Shown here piece after piece: positions 10,840-23,427 of a DNA stretch of 64,000 nt. This DNA comes from Timema cristinae. Its lineage: Eukaryota; Arthropoda; Insecta; Phasmatodea; Timematidae. How positions within the stretch are numbered: position 1 is the first letter of the stretch; each line of letters opens with the position of its first letter. Made by a program: the position numbers and the translations under genes. The stretch is taken from assembly GCA_039000515.1 (NCBI GenBank), contig JBCFYV010011135.1, forward strand, positions 23,702,235-23,766,234, written 5' to 3'. The notes under the pieces were generated by a model. The model had not been told where the DNA came from, searched no databases, and saw nothing but the letters and a program-made list of their open reading frames with translations.

Positions 10840-13545
10840 TATTTTGTTACGAAAATTAAATTGCGTGACCTACTTATTTTGAAAGTAATGTTTTTTTCAT
10901 CCAACGTTTATAAATAGTACGATGCATCTCACAGACTTTCTACTTACTTTTAATTAAAAATAATCACATTAATTCACCAAAAAGCACTAAATGTTTGTGT
11001 ATCTTGACAACATATTATGCTGTTTATTTTAGTTGTTTTTAGACACTGGTTAAGTGATATATATGTTTCTATTAATTTTGTTAATTTCGAGATTCAAGCC
11101 CCATTTACCAATTAGTATAATATACTTTTCCATTTCCCCATTTCACAGATCTCCATGTTATACAAATATATTTGCTTTTAACTAAATATGACCAAACAAC
11201 TATGTAAATTGGAGCTATACTTCTTCTCGAAACATCCTCCAAGTTATTTTTACGGAAAGATTAGTTAAGCTATTTTGTTTATAATGCTAAAATTTGCCAA
11301 GATAATATATATTTTAATCAAAATCGAAAGCACAGATTTAGATATTCAACAAAATTCTCGTTTTTTTTTTTCATTTTTTCCTATCACAAGAGTAAAAACA
11401 TGTGCCAGATTATTTTAAACTTACATCATTATTGGTTAAAACATTAATGAGAAAAGTAATTTTTGAAAAAAGAAGGAAAATCGATCACATATACCCTAGT
11501 AATTAATATTTATTAAAAAAAATTGTGACATTCTTAGCCTGAGCTTTGATTAAAATTCACTATTAATAAATATCATATCGCGCTTGTCTCCTTTAGCTTA
11601 AAACTCGACGTGAAAACTTGTTTTGGTAAGGATGGATGGATGGAACCCTTTAATCAAGGTCTTGGCCTACCCCGTCACAAGTATTCAAAGAGTTCTGCGG
11701 GTAAATGAAGGGGAAAGGTATGACGGAGATATAAAATAAAACCAAGATAATATTTTTTATTGAAAGCGAAGCTTTATGTTTACAAGACGAAATTCTCTTG
11801 GGTGATTAATCCAAGGTAAGATAACATGAGGGGTCTAACACTAACGATTCAATACTTCCTTACAACCCTTATAAGCTCCTTAATATCACCCCCTAACCCC
11901 CTTAATATCGCCCCCTAAAACCCCTTCATTTCTCCTCCTACCCACCCTTATAAGATACTATAAAACTTGAAAAGGCACCACAACGTTGAGGAGATTAACG
12001 TAGACGTATAAAAGTGAGATGATATTAAAAAGTTCCCATAACTACTCACCCCCCCCCCCTCTCCCTTAATCCCCTAGTTCTCTTCCTACCTCTAACACCT
12101 CTTCTTGGCACCGACAACTTAATCAGTGACGAGAGTCTTTTCATAGCTGACGCACGTGGTTTTTTTTATGTCTTTAGCTATTTAAAGAAAAAAAATTGTC
12201 ACGGGTGACGTCAGAACTTTGAAGCTCCTACTAAACCCAGTGTTTCATTTTTTTTTACTCGATAGTACTGTTATGCGGATAGAGTAATGTGTATAGGAGC
12301 TATAACTGCTTCCTTAACTTACTTTAACGACGTTGCTTATTTGTCGATTTTGAAGCTATTTTTATGAAGTGGGTTGCGTTGATGCACTTGAGCCGTCTGA
12401 GCGCCATCACACTTGGACACTTAAGTACTATGTAGAAAGAGAGGGAAGACAATGAGTAGTTTACCCTGCAAGGCTTCTTGTTTATCTACTGATAACTCCA
12501 GCTCAGGATAGGGATAGGGTGTAATGAGGTGGACTGGATAGAACTAGCTCAAGATAGGGGATAGGGTGTAATTAGGAGGACTGGATAGAACTAGCTCAGG
12601 ATATGGATACGGTGTAATAAGGTGGACTGGTAGAACGCAAGTAAATTTATTTCGAACTACGATTTTTTTAAACTTTTCTAATGTTAGTCTTATCCAGTCT
12701 TGCTCTACAGTAACTTGGAAGTTGAGGTTTGGATTCCGGCAATATAAAGTTATACTTTTAACAAAGAGTTTCATAATCTCCCTTCCCTAAAATGCAGGAA
12801 TTTATAACTAAGCTTAAAGAGAAAATTAATATAAATTGTGAATTATCTTGTAAATAAGTCTCGATTTATTGAAAAAATTGTTAGAAATATTTAAAAAAAT
12901 TCAAATCAAAATATTATCCATCTTAAAACTACTGTAAAATTAATGGGGTTTCTTAAAGAAAAATACTTACTTTAAATTTATCATATTGAGTAAAAATTAC
13001 CGTTACATATTTTGAATTCATGAGAGCTATTATTAAATAATTTAAAATTCGTAAAAAAAAAGTTTTTATTAAACTTATTAAGTTAATTTTTCCTAAAATA
13101 ACATGCTTACTCTTTTATTTTTAATGGAAAACACACCTTAGATATACATAATTAAACACATTTTTAGAGCGATTTTTGAAAGTTTTAAATTTTCAAAATT
13201 CACTCTTCAATAAACTATTTATTGGCTAGTGTTAAAATAAAAATTGTATCCTTAGGTACAGCCAATTTACATAAAAAATATCAGCTTTTTCTGTTCTTTG
13301 TTTAGGGATTGATAGACGGATGGACTGACAAACATGAGAACATAAAGTACTCTAAAATCCCCCTTTGGGGTTCGGGTGGGGGGGGGGGGCACATAACTCA
13401 ATGATTCATCATAATCTTGAGTTAGAAAATATTCACGATTACAAGGCTTTTTTTCTTTTTTCTTTCTTTATAAGATAAATTTAAAAAATATATCAATCTG
13501 ATAGCATACACAATATTGTGTTTTAATTGAGCATAAATTATTTCT
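10840..13545. other. AT-rich intergenic DNA
   Basis: It holds the 46-bp tandem repeat at 12.5 kb, C runs near 12050 and G runs near 13380. No gene was recognised. Confidence 0.5.
12495..12640. repeat. 46-47 bp tandem repeat, about three units
   Basis: AGCTCAGGATAGGGATAGGG followed by TGTAATGAGGTGGACTGGAT repeats with GCTC at 12501, 12547 and 12594. Confidence 0.8.
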
Positions 13546-13549
13546 ACTG

Positions 13550-13697
13550 GGGAATGCCAGGCCTCCCCCGTGGTTCGGATTCCACGTTAAACTGTAGGTC
13601 CTTCATTTTTCATCTAAAAATTACCCATTATCCAAGTAAGTGCGTATAACCCGAACGGGTAGTAATACGCGGTGCTAATAATAATAATAATAATATA
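13550..13697 (+). mobile_element. SINE A, 5'-truncated
   Basis: It begins within the body (GGGGAATGCCAGGCCTCC) and keeps the ACCCGAACGGGTAGTAA tail and (TAA)n. Loss of the 5' end is the usual result of incomplete reverse transcription. Confidence 0.8.
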
Positions 13698-13699
13698 AT

Positions 13700-14620
13700 A
13701 ATATTTCTTCATTTTATATTGTGACCTAGCTGGTTTTACAACTGTCAAACACATATTTCTCTGAAGCCTACATTCTTGTGGAAGTTTCACAATATGAAGA
13801 GAAAAAAAAAATGTTCCCACGTGCTGTAAATTTGAATGCTTTGTTTGCAGCAAAACAATACAGTTGGCCTACATTATGTTGTAAGCAGGGTGTGTGGTTG
13901 GTTGGGGGAGGGGGTGGGGACCGGCCAGGGGCAATGGGGCCCCACAAACCGCTAAATTCACTGCGCAGAATGTAAGCTTTTATATGAAACATTAAACAGC
14001 AATATCTCGCATGACTCTAATGACGGTTTCGTAAGTGTGGGCATTTTTTTTTGTTTGTTTGATACAATTTTGGGGCACGCCAACCTTAATTAATAAAACA
14101 CTATACTTAGAAATAACAAGGTAAATATAAGCTTGTGTTTGAAACAAACATATGTTAGTGGTTTAGAAAGCGATCTTACGGATATAAATAAGTATAAAAT
14201 ATATAATAAGTTTCTGGGCGGTGCCGATTTATATAGGAATCTGTATCCTGATATACTATTGGTGAACATATAAATTCTAGTGCTGACAGAATAATTTTAA
14301 ATGTATATCGATGGCCCAGATTGAAAACCTCGTATCTTCCGAGAGTCAAATATTACAGGGACTAAGAGGATTTCACACTTATTACAGAGCCTAAATAAAT
14401 ACGAGGTTTTATTTACTGGCACTAGGCAGTAGCATTTTTTTTTTTTCAAATAAATCCTGTAGTAAAAATGTGAAATACCCTGGTTTCAACCAATTTGTAA
14501 ATACATGTGGGTTTTTTCAGACTATAGTTATTTTTATGTTATCAGTATATAAGTTGTCGGGAAATGATACCCCGATCTGTGATCGCTTGGTCTGACAAAT
14601 CACTCTCGTTTTAGACTGGA
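13700..14620. other. Intergenic DNA with a G-rich patch
   Basis: The G-rich stretch at 13893-13922 reads openly on both strands, but nothing resembles a known protein. Confidence 0.5.
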
Positions 14621-14624
14621 CTCG

Positions 14625-14960
14625 ATTTGCTCGTTGGGGGCTCCACCCCCAAACCCCGCGGTGAGTTTTCTTTGCAAGTGTATGTACACTAATTTAATTC
14701 CAAAGCCGTTCTTTGATAGGTCTTACCGTTTATCCACAAGAGACCAACAAAGAAAGGTCCACACAGACTTTTAAGTTGCTCCACCATTTTGATTTTTTTT
14801 CGGGGGTTAAAAATTAGAATTTTTCCTTTTTGGAATTTTTTTTATCAGTTACAGGCTAAAAGATATAAGTTTGATAAATTTCAATCTTCTAGCTCATCTG
14901 TAAGTGGTTAGACATTAATGTCAGTGAGTGAGTCAGCCATGTGGCTTTATAGTAGTATAA
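14625..14960 (-). mobile_element. H2 Helitron-like element, near complete
   Basis: Read on the minus strand it starts TACTATAAAGCCACATGGCT, GACTCACTCACTGACATTAA and ends in a G-rich terminus GGGGTTTGGGGGTGGAGCCC. The terminal GGGGG(TGGAG)CCCCC is a strong hairpin, as at Helitron-like 3' ends. There is no coding capacity. Confidence 0.55.
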
Positions 14961-15309
14961 AGTGTACCCGCATATGCGTGGAGATCTTGATTCGAATCTC
15001 CTCAGATTGTTTATTGACAGTTTTAAGTCCTAAACATTTTCCACTCTCCCTCCATGCAAGTGCTGTTACATTTCCTCAAACAATTATTTAGTTTTTTCAC
15101 CTATGTTACGTTAGCATAGTAATTCAAACAGTTACAGACATAATGACAAAATAAAATGCGTATAAAAAATCTATAACAATAAGAATCTTTTTTTAATACC
15201 ATTCAGATTATATGATTCATATATTTTAATTACGCTAATAGCTTATGGATGAGGAATGTAGAATTTCAGAGGAATTGTGTTCGTATTTGCATGTAGAGGG
15301 CGGAAAACA

Positions 15310-15730
15310 TTTATGATAAAAAAACACAATTAATACACCCAACCTGGATCAAACCGTGGTCCCTCCATCATTAACAGTTTAGTCTATTGCTAAAGTGACG
15401 CGGGTGACCTGGTGGTCTAGGGGTAAGGTGTCAGACTTCTGTGCTGGCGGCCGGGGTTCAATCCTCGGTCCCGGCACAGATTTATCTGATTTCCAAACCC
15501 TTCCTACACCTCTGACAAGACTTCTTGTGAATGTGTGGAATGCCAGGCCACCACCGTGGTTCGGATTCCACGTTAAACTGTAGGTCCTCCATTTCATCTC
15601 ACAATCACCCTACCATTACACATTAGCGTAAGTGCGTATAACCCGAACGGGTAGTAAGACGCGGTGCTAATAATCAAACAATCAATTAAAGTGACGCCTT
15701 AGAGCAAGTGAGTACCTAAGCGGATAAAGT
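15310..15730 (-). mobile_element. SINE B, split by a SINE A
   Basis: The minus-strand B-box/body part (15335-15400) resumes after the SINE A with GTGACGCCTTAGAGCAAGTG. This order dates this SINE B as older than the SINE A insertion. Confidence 0.65.
15403..15685 (+). mobile_element. SINE A, full length, inserted in a SINE B
   Basis: A complete head, body and tail is flanked on both sides by TAAAGTGACGC (15391-15401 and about 15688-15698), an 11-bp target duplication. The host DNA is a minus-strand SINE B. Confidence 0.85.
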
Positions 15731-15734
15731 GAAA

Positions 15735-16450
15735 AATAAAAATTAATAAACCTTTAAAATAAATATCCTGTGTTACATAATTTCTGATGTTGCGATTAAA
15801 ATAAGCCAATACCTCCCCCTTCACCCCTCTTCGAAAGTAGGTCTACCTGCAGTTCTGCAAAGGGTCTTAAATTGGATTAGTGCCACTGCCGCCTTCACCG
15901 CATTTGGAATATATACCTCCTGGGTTGTTTTTGCCTCCTGCTACCTGATCAATATCATCCCAACCAGTGTCCCCAGGGGGATGACGCTGTAGGTGGGTGG
16001 TTGGGGGTTTGTTCGTTCGTTCGTTTCGCTTGATGTTTGCTGCCTTTCTGCTCTCTTCCCGCTGCAGTCAATACACTCCAAGGAGGACACAAACCACAGA
16101 TAGATAGAGAGAAAGAGAGAGGAGAGAGAAAAAAAAAAGAGACGATTCAAGAATAACAATTCCTGCCTGCCCTTCTCTATGAAGATCCATGATGGAAAAA
16201 TTTATGTAGTCCATTCACGGTCGTTTTGGCTTTTTTTTTATTTTCCTGACGGATGTAAAGTTATTTAAAATATTTCCGTATCCATCCGCTTGAGTAACCA
16301 CGCACCACAGTCAGGAAAAAAAAAGAAAATAAACTTTAAAAAAAAGGCCAGGAATTTGAAACTGCCGAGAAAATCAAGGAAACGTCGTGTGTTGCTTCTT
16401 ATTCAAAACAATTTTATAAATCATTATTAATAAAATGAGTAAATAATTAT
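15735..16450. other. Intergenic DNA
   Basis: Includes (GTTC)n-like DNA at 16009-16025 and a GA-rich run at 16100-16140. No gene. Confidence 0.5.
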
Positions 16451-16454
16451 TTTT

Positions 16455-16711
16455 TTCCATCCGCCTCAATGATCGCATGATCTAAGGTGCTACTCTCACA
16501 TTAGACAAGACCGCCAAAGACAGGGATATCAAGGTTCTATCCCTGTCAGATGTACTGAGGGTAGTTTTTCTTAAAATGTTTTTTCACTCTGTCTCCACGC
16601 AAATTTGGGTACACTTTCTTCAAATTCAATCTTCCTAATCCCTAGCAAATTAGTATAACTAGCACATAAACGTATTACCCGAACGGGTAGTAAGACACGG
16701 TGCTAATAATA

Positions 16712-16748
<37 letters not shown>

Positions 16749-16752
16749 TAGT
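16455..16752 (+). mobile_element. SINE B, full length
   Basis: The head GCATGATCTAAGGTGCTAC, B-box-like AAGGTTCTATCCC and body CACGCAAATTTGGGTACAC are followed by tail ACCCGAACGGGTAGTAAG and a long (AAT)n. Confidence 0.8.
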
Positions 16753-17383
16753 GTAGATGGCACTCTTAGAATAATTATAACTTATAGATATGTACAGATA
16801 TACAGGGTGTTTGGAAACTCATGTCAGTCAGAGAAGACCATTGCTACGATTAAACGACCATACCAAAATAATGAATGCAGTCGTCCTTTGTTTCGCTTTG
16901 CTTGAACATTGCAAAAAGTTTTAATTTTACTATTTCATGTAGGCCTATGAATCTTAACAAGTTTATAAAAATATGTTCTTGTAAGGCGTAGAATCTATGT
17001 TTTACTTAGCGTTTGATATATATACCTTACTGATCCTAAACAAATTTTCTAAAACCTCCTACGTGGCTTATAATTTAAACAATTTATAGACTACAGTATA
17101 TGTTGTTTAAACAACTAAATGCTATTTTTATATGGTTTTTAAATATATAATTTTATTTGAATTAAACCTATTCAAAGTTTTTTATTTTTAGTTCCACCAA
17201 TTTTTGAAAGTATTTGTAATTAATTTTTTACGCACTTTTGTGAATTATTACGGTTAAAGTAGAGAATTTTATTTCATTTGGGATATTTTATTTGGCAGCG
17301 TTGATATATTTAAATAATATTTTAGATTAAAATTAACCTCAAATTAACATTACGCAAGTAACATTTCAACTAAGTACCTGCTT

Positions 17384-17590
17384 TGTTGGTTGAATGGTCT
17401 AAAGAATCACTATTTCAATTGACTAGACTGTCGATGATGGGGAACTATGGGCTCGAATCCCGGTTGGGTTAAGTGAGAGTTATTTTATTAAATAATTGTA
17501 ACTATCCCTCCACGCTAATTTGTATGTACTTACTCTAAATACAATCTTTATCATCCTTAGATTATTAGAGTAATGCGTTCAACATGAACA
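17384..17590 (+). mobile_element. SINE B, diverged, tail lost
   Basis: GGTTGAATGGTCTAAAGAAT, the B box GGGCTCGAATCCC and body CCTCCACGCTAATTTG are recognisable. It is followed at once by another copy. Confidence 0.65.
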
Positions 17591-17599
17591 GACCCTCTT

Positions 17600-17862
17600 C
17601 GATGGCCGTATGGTCTAAGGCGCTGCTCGTGCAAAATACTAGACCGTCGAAGACATTAAGATTGGTGTTCGATCCTGTTTCGTGATATTGGGGGTTGATT
17701 TCCATGAATATTTTTCACTATCTCCTCATGCAAATGCAAGTACACTTCATCTATCTCTTCAACCATCCTAACCCCTAACACACTAGTTTAATAATTACAT
17801 GAGCGTATAGCCCGAATGGTTAGTGAGACGTATGACATACGACTCTATTAAAAATGCATAAA
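17600..17862 (+). mobile_element. SINE B, adjacent second copy
   Basis: Head GATGGCCGTATGGTCTAAGG and a diverged B box GGTGTTCGATCC are followed by a body and a decayed tail (TATAGCCCGAATGGTTAGTG). Confidence 0.75.
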
Positions 17863-17869
17863 CATTATT

Positions 17870-19620
17870 TTAAAATAGCATAAAGTTCATATTTGATTTA
17901 GAATGGAGTAATAAATGATAAAATTATATCTTCCTAAATTTTTATTTTTATTCCTTTCTCTTTACTATCTATAATTACTCCGAAACATGTCGTCATACAA
18001 GACAAAGTTAATTTATCAAATAAGGAGAAGAAAATAGAATCATAAAGAAGATAAAATGTTATCAATATTTAATTAGTCTATAGTTTATTAAAGTTGTGAT
18101 TAAATATTTTGACTAATTTCATAATTAAAATAATTATAAAATTTTTGAATTTAAAAGGAAATATTATTCTAAAATCTATCTAATTATATATATATATAAA
18201 GTAAAAAATTGTGATTCTAAACAAAAGTGTTTGTCTAAGAGAGATAAAATTCACAAGCATTTCTAGAATTTGTTAAAGAGAGAAGAGTAAAGAAGTGTTT
18301 ATCTTACGTCTGCAAATTAAAACAAGAGAAGCAAGATATAAAACGACGATATTTAAAGACTCCCTCTTGAAGAAGAAGACGAACAACATATTGCGCGAGG
18401 AATTTATATGTACAGCACATTAAAAAAACAACTGAGAAGCAAGTAACAGCAGTAATCTCTAGCCCAGGTGATAAACTAAAATAAATTTCATTCACTCTTC
18501 TTTAAGGGTGAATAATCTTGCGAAACTTGATATATATATATTTTTTTTAACTCTCAGACAAGCGGGAATAATGCATCGTTTAAGATGGGAGATGAAAAGT
18601 TTTACTTACAGAAAGTTAAAAAAAAAAAAGAGAGAGAGAGAAAATATTTTCTAAGTATTCTTCGTAGATAAGATTTGATCTATTTAAAAGGGGTCGTTAG
18701 GTTCGTTTAGAATCTATTGCCTTTACCCTGAAATAACCATTTTTGTCTCTGCATTTTCGTAGACGGCCATTATAAATTTCCTGGTTGGAGATGGAGAAAG
18801 CATGCAAGGATCCAAGTAGAAAGGAACTTTTAGAAAATAGAATCGTATTTTTTTTAATTTCTTTGTGGTCAAAGTTGATAAAATTATACTTCCTTATTAA
18901 AATTATTTTATATGGGTATTTGTATCAGATCAACAGTAGATTATCCTTCTGCAAATATAAATATTTTGAAAACATTACCACCTAGCAAGGTAGGTGAAAT
19001 CTCGGCCAATTTCTAAGTAATGTAACCCCTGCCACCCCCCGTTATGTGGGCTTAAAACTGTAAGGATGGGCAGCGGTCGAGGATGAAGGAAGCGGCGAAA
19101 TATATTTTTGTGGGCTCGTAATTTATAGACGGGTTTAGTTTTTAGGTTTTATTATATCACCACTAACTTCTAGAAAATATGATGTTATAAGAATTTTACA
19201 AATAAGAGATATAAAGACATTACTTGGGAGCTCGCGAAGGAACTGGTTAGGTAAGAAATGCTTAACCAATGCCCTGAATGACACACACTTGGCGTTCCTA
19301 CACGAACACGAGCCCCGGTACCTTGGGGTGTCCCCAGGACGAGTACCTGATGACCCGGTGTTGTAGCCCCACAGACGGGAAGAGTAACCCCCTAGTGCAG
19401 ATATTATTTTGTCAACCCAGAATAGCTATAGAACAGATTCATTTATGCTATGAATGGGTTTTATTGCCAACAACAGTACTGATACATTGCTTTAATAGTC
19501 AGCTGCTACGTCATACTGTTTACAAACTCATCAAAACAAATGCAACTAGATCAGTTGTATCGTTCGCTTCTTTCAACATTAATATGTTGACTTTAAACCA
19601 AAATCTAATTTTTAGGAGAG
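17870..19620. other. Intergenic DNA
   Basis: AT-rich, with a moderately GC-rich stretch at 19020-19400 that carries an open frame without recognisable motifs. No gene is supported. Confidence 0.5.
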
Positions 19621-19629
19621 AGTGGTTAC

Positions 19630-20459
19630 CAGTGACGACTCGTGTATAGGCACTGCGGAACTGCAGCACCCACTATTTCCACTTAATATAATCGATAAAA
19701 TTTAATATAATGAGTCATTTTTTTCTTTAATTCCTTCTTTATTTTTGTAGTACAATATATATACCTTAAGCTTAATGTCAGTACTTCAGTAGCCATCCCT
19801 TAGTTTATGAAAAAGATACAAAGATCTTTGTATGGAACTGTGCGCTTCACAGTGCCAGTGACGTGGTGCTCGACTGTTGTGCGCATGCGCACATAGAAGC
19901 GGGGCGGGGAGGAAGGCGGGACTGCCAGGTTGAGAGAGCACTGCTGCTCTCGCAGTGCCGGCTCTGGCGTGATGGTGGAAGGAAGTTTTTTTTTTACTCA
20001 GCCTGTGTTGTGCTTAAAAACCGTGTACCATATTCTTGAATATGATAAAGTGTAGAAGAGAGTAGAATTAGATTATTATTATGCTCCCAGCTATTCTATT
20101 TGATTCATTTTCTTTCAGTTCTTTTATTTAACAGAAAGACTAAATGCGCTTGCAGTACTTTGAATAGAGAAAAATTTCCTCAATTGTCATTCAAAGATAA
20201 AGGAGAAAATTATTGAACTTATTTGCGCAAATTAAAACAAGAAGAATGGATTTCATTTTTAAATAATAGATCAAGCTTTAACTATAACAATTTTAAGTTA
20301 AAGTAAGTAAAATATGTTTGGTTTATTTTGTTAAGATTTTATCAAGTTCCTGAATATTATTTTATACATGTTTTCTTTTCCTTTTACACAATTTTAAAAC
20401 AAAGGCTAACAATTTTCTGGAGCAGCACCACAACTAATTTTAGTTACGAGCCGCCACTG
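19630..20459. mobile_element. 830-bp non-autonomous hAT-type element with TIRs and 8-bp target duplication
   Basis: The left end CAGTGACGACTCGTGTATA pairs with the right end, whose reverse complement is CAGTGGCGGCTCGTAACTA. The flanks are GTGGTTAC (19622-19629) and GTGGTTAA (20460-20467), a 7/8 match to the 8-bp duplication expected of hAT elements. The interior codes for nothing recognised. It has an unusually GC-rich patch (19845-19980) with the palindrome GCGCATGCGC and a GC-box-like GGGGCGGGG, perhaps the promoter of the parent element. Confidence 0.75.
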
Positions 20460-20589
20460 GTGGTTAATAGTAACAATGTATAACCAATTAAATGTTAGAG
20501 CTTATTATAGTGAGAGTGACTAAAATAATTTTAGTTTGTATTGATATAAGTTTATTATAAATGTGTTGAGAAACTTCAATGTAAGAGGA

Positions 20590-20890
20590 AGAAATGTCAT
20601 TTGAATTAAAGAACGTGTCCCAAGTCTTGGGGCATAGGGCTTGCCTCAGGATCCGATTTTCATGGGTTCAAACCCAGCCAGGGTCGATGGATGTTAATTG
20701 AACGACAAAAATGCTTACCACAACTTCCTTTTGAAAGATAAGTAAATACATCGATTCCATGTTATTTGTGGCGTGTAAAAGAACCGTGTGAGGTATGTGA
20801 AAAATACCTTTCCTGGCAAAATTGTTGGCTGTTTCATTCTCTCATAGAAATTCTCGTGTGCTGATATGATCAAGTTTTTTTTTTTCAGAA
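20590..20890 (+). mobile_element. SINE D, second copy
   Basis: TTGGGGCATAGGGCTTGCCT, CAGGATCCGATTTTCATGGG and B box GGGTTCAAACCCAGCC, then a body including GTAAAAGAACCGTGTGAGGT. Confidence 0.55.
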
Positions 20891-21039
20891 CATGTACCTT
20901 AACTACCACAAATAATTAAATGCGTACAAGTCTGACGTAATCCAAACCACTATCGGTAGTATTCCTACATCAGCAGTACACGCATATTTAATATTTGTCA
21001 TTGTTTTTAAATGGTGGCATGCCAACTTTCAAAGCAACT

Positions 21040-21361
21040 TTTATTATTATTATTATTATTATTATTATATTTTATATTATTATTAGCGCCGCGTCTTACT
21101 ATCCGTTCGGATTATACTCACGTTAATGTATAATGGTAAGGTTATTGTGAGATGAAATGGAGGACCTACAGTTTAGCGTGGGATCCGAACCACTGTGGAG
21201 GCCTGGCACTACACAAATTCACAAGTTGTGATTAATACAAACGTCTTGTCAGAGGGGATGGAAGGGCTTGGCAATCAGATAAATCTGTGCCGGGACCGAA
21301 GATTGAACCCCAGACCCCCAACACAGAAGTCCGACACCTTAACCCTAGACCCTCAGGTCAC
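21040..21361 (-). mobile_element. SINE A, full length
   Basis: On the minus strand it has the head (reverse of CTCAGGTCACC), body and tail, ending in a long interrupted (TTA)n run at 21041-21086. Confidence 0.85.
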
Positions 21362-21487
21362 CACGTGTATGTAAAACAAAGCTAGGTTCAATACGAATTT
21401 TATTTTGAAATAATATTCCACATTTGAAAATAAATTGGATCATAGCACTGCACTAACATTCGAAATGCCTCATTTTATTCTTTATTT

Positions 21488-21606
21488 TCCGATAACTTAA
21501 TCTAACTTAACCCAGCGTAAACTAATTTAGCTTAAACTAGTTTAACATATGCTAAATTCACCTAACGTAACCTAAGTTAACTTAACCTAACCTAACTAAA
21601 CTAGCC
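21488..21606. repeat. Degenerate CCTAA-rich, telomere-like stretch
   Basis: Irregular TAACTTAAC, CCTAACGTAACC and AACTTAACCTAACCTAACTA motifs recall the insect (TTAGG)n telomere on the complementary strand, heavily decayed. It could be a simple repeat of other origin. Confidence 0.4.
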
Positions 21607-21987
21607 TCAACCATAAAAATTGCTACTATCCAAAGTGCGGTTGGATAATGTAAATATTATCTGAATAAATTTTGAAAAAAAAAAAACTCAATCACCTTTC
21701 ACCCAACAATGTCTACGTATTTTGGATAGCATCAAAATTATCTAGATAATATTGATTTTATCCGGGTTCGAACTTGGTCGATGATCGGTCTGGAATAATT
21801 TCCCGTTTGCTGGAGTCTCTGCATTAAACCACCGGGAGGGATCTTGCCCCCCCCCCCCCCCTACTCCAAACTTCTAAAAAACCTGGTGACCCTAGAGTCG
21901 AAGTATAGTCGGAGTGTTGTGAGCCATATCTACATGCTATAGACGTAATATCTAGGATAGGTCAGTGAATGAATTATTGAATATAGG

Positions 21988-22366
21988 CAGTGTTGCCAAA
22001 AAACCACATGAGTGTAGCAACTAGATTAGTACTAGAAGTCTCTAGATTGTCGCTAAAACGATTTTTTTTTTAAAGTCGTCAGATTTACACCAAACTAAGA
22101 TCCCCGGATCAAGAATGATGTAATTGTGATTTGGTGAATGATATATAGATAATTTAGAATACTTCTGTAGACCGTAATGCGTTGCAGTACTGTAGTTCTA
22201 AAATCTAAATTTGACAGCGTTAACATTTAAAATGATAGAACATGAATTCGACGGAAAACTAAGGAGAATCACCGGTTGCCAGATTAGTCGATCATCGCTA
22301 AAAATGAAAATTAGTCTTCTCAGACCCGTAAAAGTTGCTAGTTCACTCGTTATATTGGCAACACTG
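21988..22366. mobile_element. 379-bp TIR element (hAT-like MITE)
   Basis: The ends are inverted copies: CAGTGTTGCCAA at the left and its reverse complement TTGGCAACACTG at the right, with similarity extending about 30 bp inward (AGTGTAGCAAC against AGTGAACTAGCAAC). Flanks AATATAGG and ATATTAGG match at 6 of 8 positions, compatible with an aged 8-bp duplication. There is no coding capacity. Confidence 0.65.
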
Positions 22367-22789
22367 ATATTAGGGCACTGACATGGAGGGAAACCTTTTT
22401 TCAAATGACTCTTATCTTGTTTCTACTCAATTAAAGGCTATAGTGAACCCACACAATTACTTGACGCTACCTGACCTAATCCAATTAGGCAGAGGTCCTC
22501 AACCCATGGACCACGGGCCATTTGCAGCCTATTGTAACATTTTTCTGTGGCCCACCGACCAATGAAAAAAATAAAATTATTTCAAAATACGATTCGTAAT
22601 AAAATTCGTAAAAAATGGCAAATACATATTTATATTCTACGTAAAAAATTCATAAAATAAATACGTATTTTAAGTTATTTTTTAAATTAATTTGTTTTTG
22701 GACGCGAATAAAAATATTAAATTCTTATACACATTTACCTTGAGTTGACAAACAACTACTCTAGTAGAGAAGGGAGAGATAACTATTTC

Positions 22790-22945
22790 GGGCGTGTTCG
22801 AACAAAGTCGGGAGTGTTCGAGCATTGTCGGGAGGGTTCGGGTATTGTCGGAGAGTTCGGGTATTGTCGGGAGAGTTCGTGTATTTTCGGGAGAGTTCGG
22901 GCATTGTCGGGAGTGTTCGGGCATTGTCGGGAGTGTTCTCTCTCT
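22790..22945. repeat. About 21-bp minisatellite (7 units) plus (CT)n
   Basis: The unit is GGGCATTGTCGGGAGTGTTCG with variants (GAGAGTTCG, ATTTTCGG). It ends in a CT run (22937-22951). Because 21 is a multiple of 3 it gives periodic open frames on both strands, which are not genes. Confidence 0.85.
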
Positions 22946-23427
22946 CTCTCTTTCTTTCATCACCACTGAGACACTCAGGACGACAATATATATATATATA
23001 TAGTATTCAATCCTAATATTATAGGTAAAGTATAACGGCCCGCAATCCAACAAGGGACAGAAACTTTGTCTCTTGGATCTTTGAAGGTTGAAGACCCCTG
23101 GTCTAGGCCATCCTGACAGATATTCCCACGGAGTGGGGCTTTTAACCACAGTATACTTTTTTTTTTACATATCTTACGAGCTATAATAGGTATGATTTAG
23201 ATAAAAGAGCGAGAGAGTCTGATAAAGTGTTGCACGGTCCCATTTATTTTAATTTAGATCAACTTGGAAAAAGCCATATGACCACCATTACAAAATAGCT
23301 TAGCATAAAGCCCCCTCTCCCCAACCCGCGCCCCTCCCCCCCCCCCCCCTGGTTTGAAGGTGGCTTCGCTTCTTTTAGCTCACGATCTTAATTTATCATA
23401 TAATTGTGACCCCAGGCACGGGAACGA

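Noticed and set aside
15395..15583. Recurring open frames starting near [15 protein letters not shown]
   Set aside because: The same frame appears in every full SINE A copy; it is the translated tRNA-like head and body, not a gene.
19278..19649. 123-codon plus-strand open frame
   Set aside because: No recognisable motif; it runs into the hAT-type element end and target duplication, so it is probably chance.
22745..23016. Open frames in three plus-strand frames with repeating GVFGHCRE-like phrases
   Set aside because: They are produced by the 21-bp minisatellite, whose period is a multiple of three.
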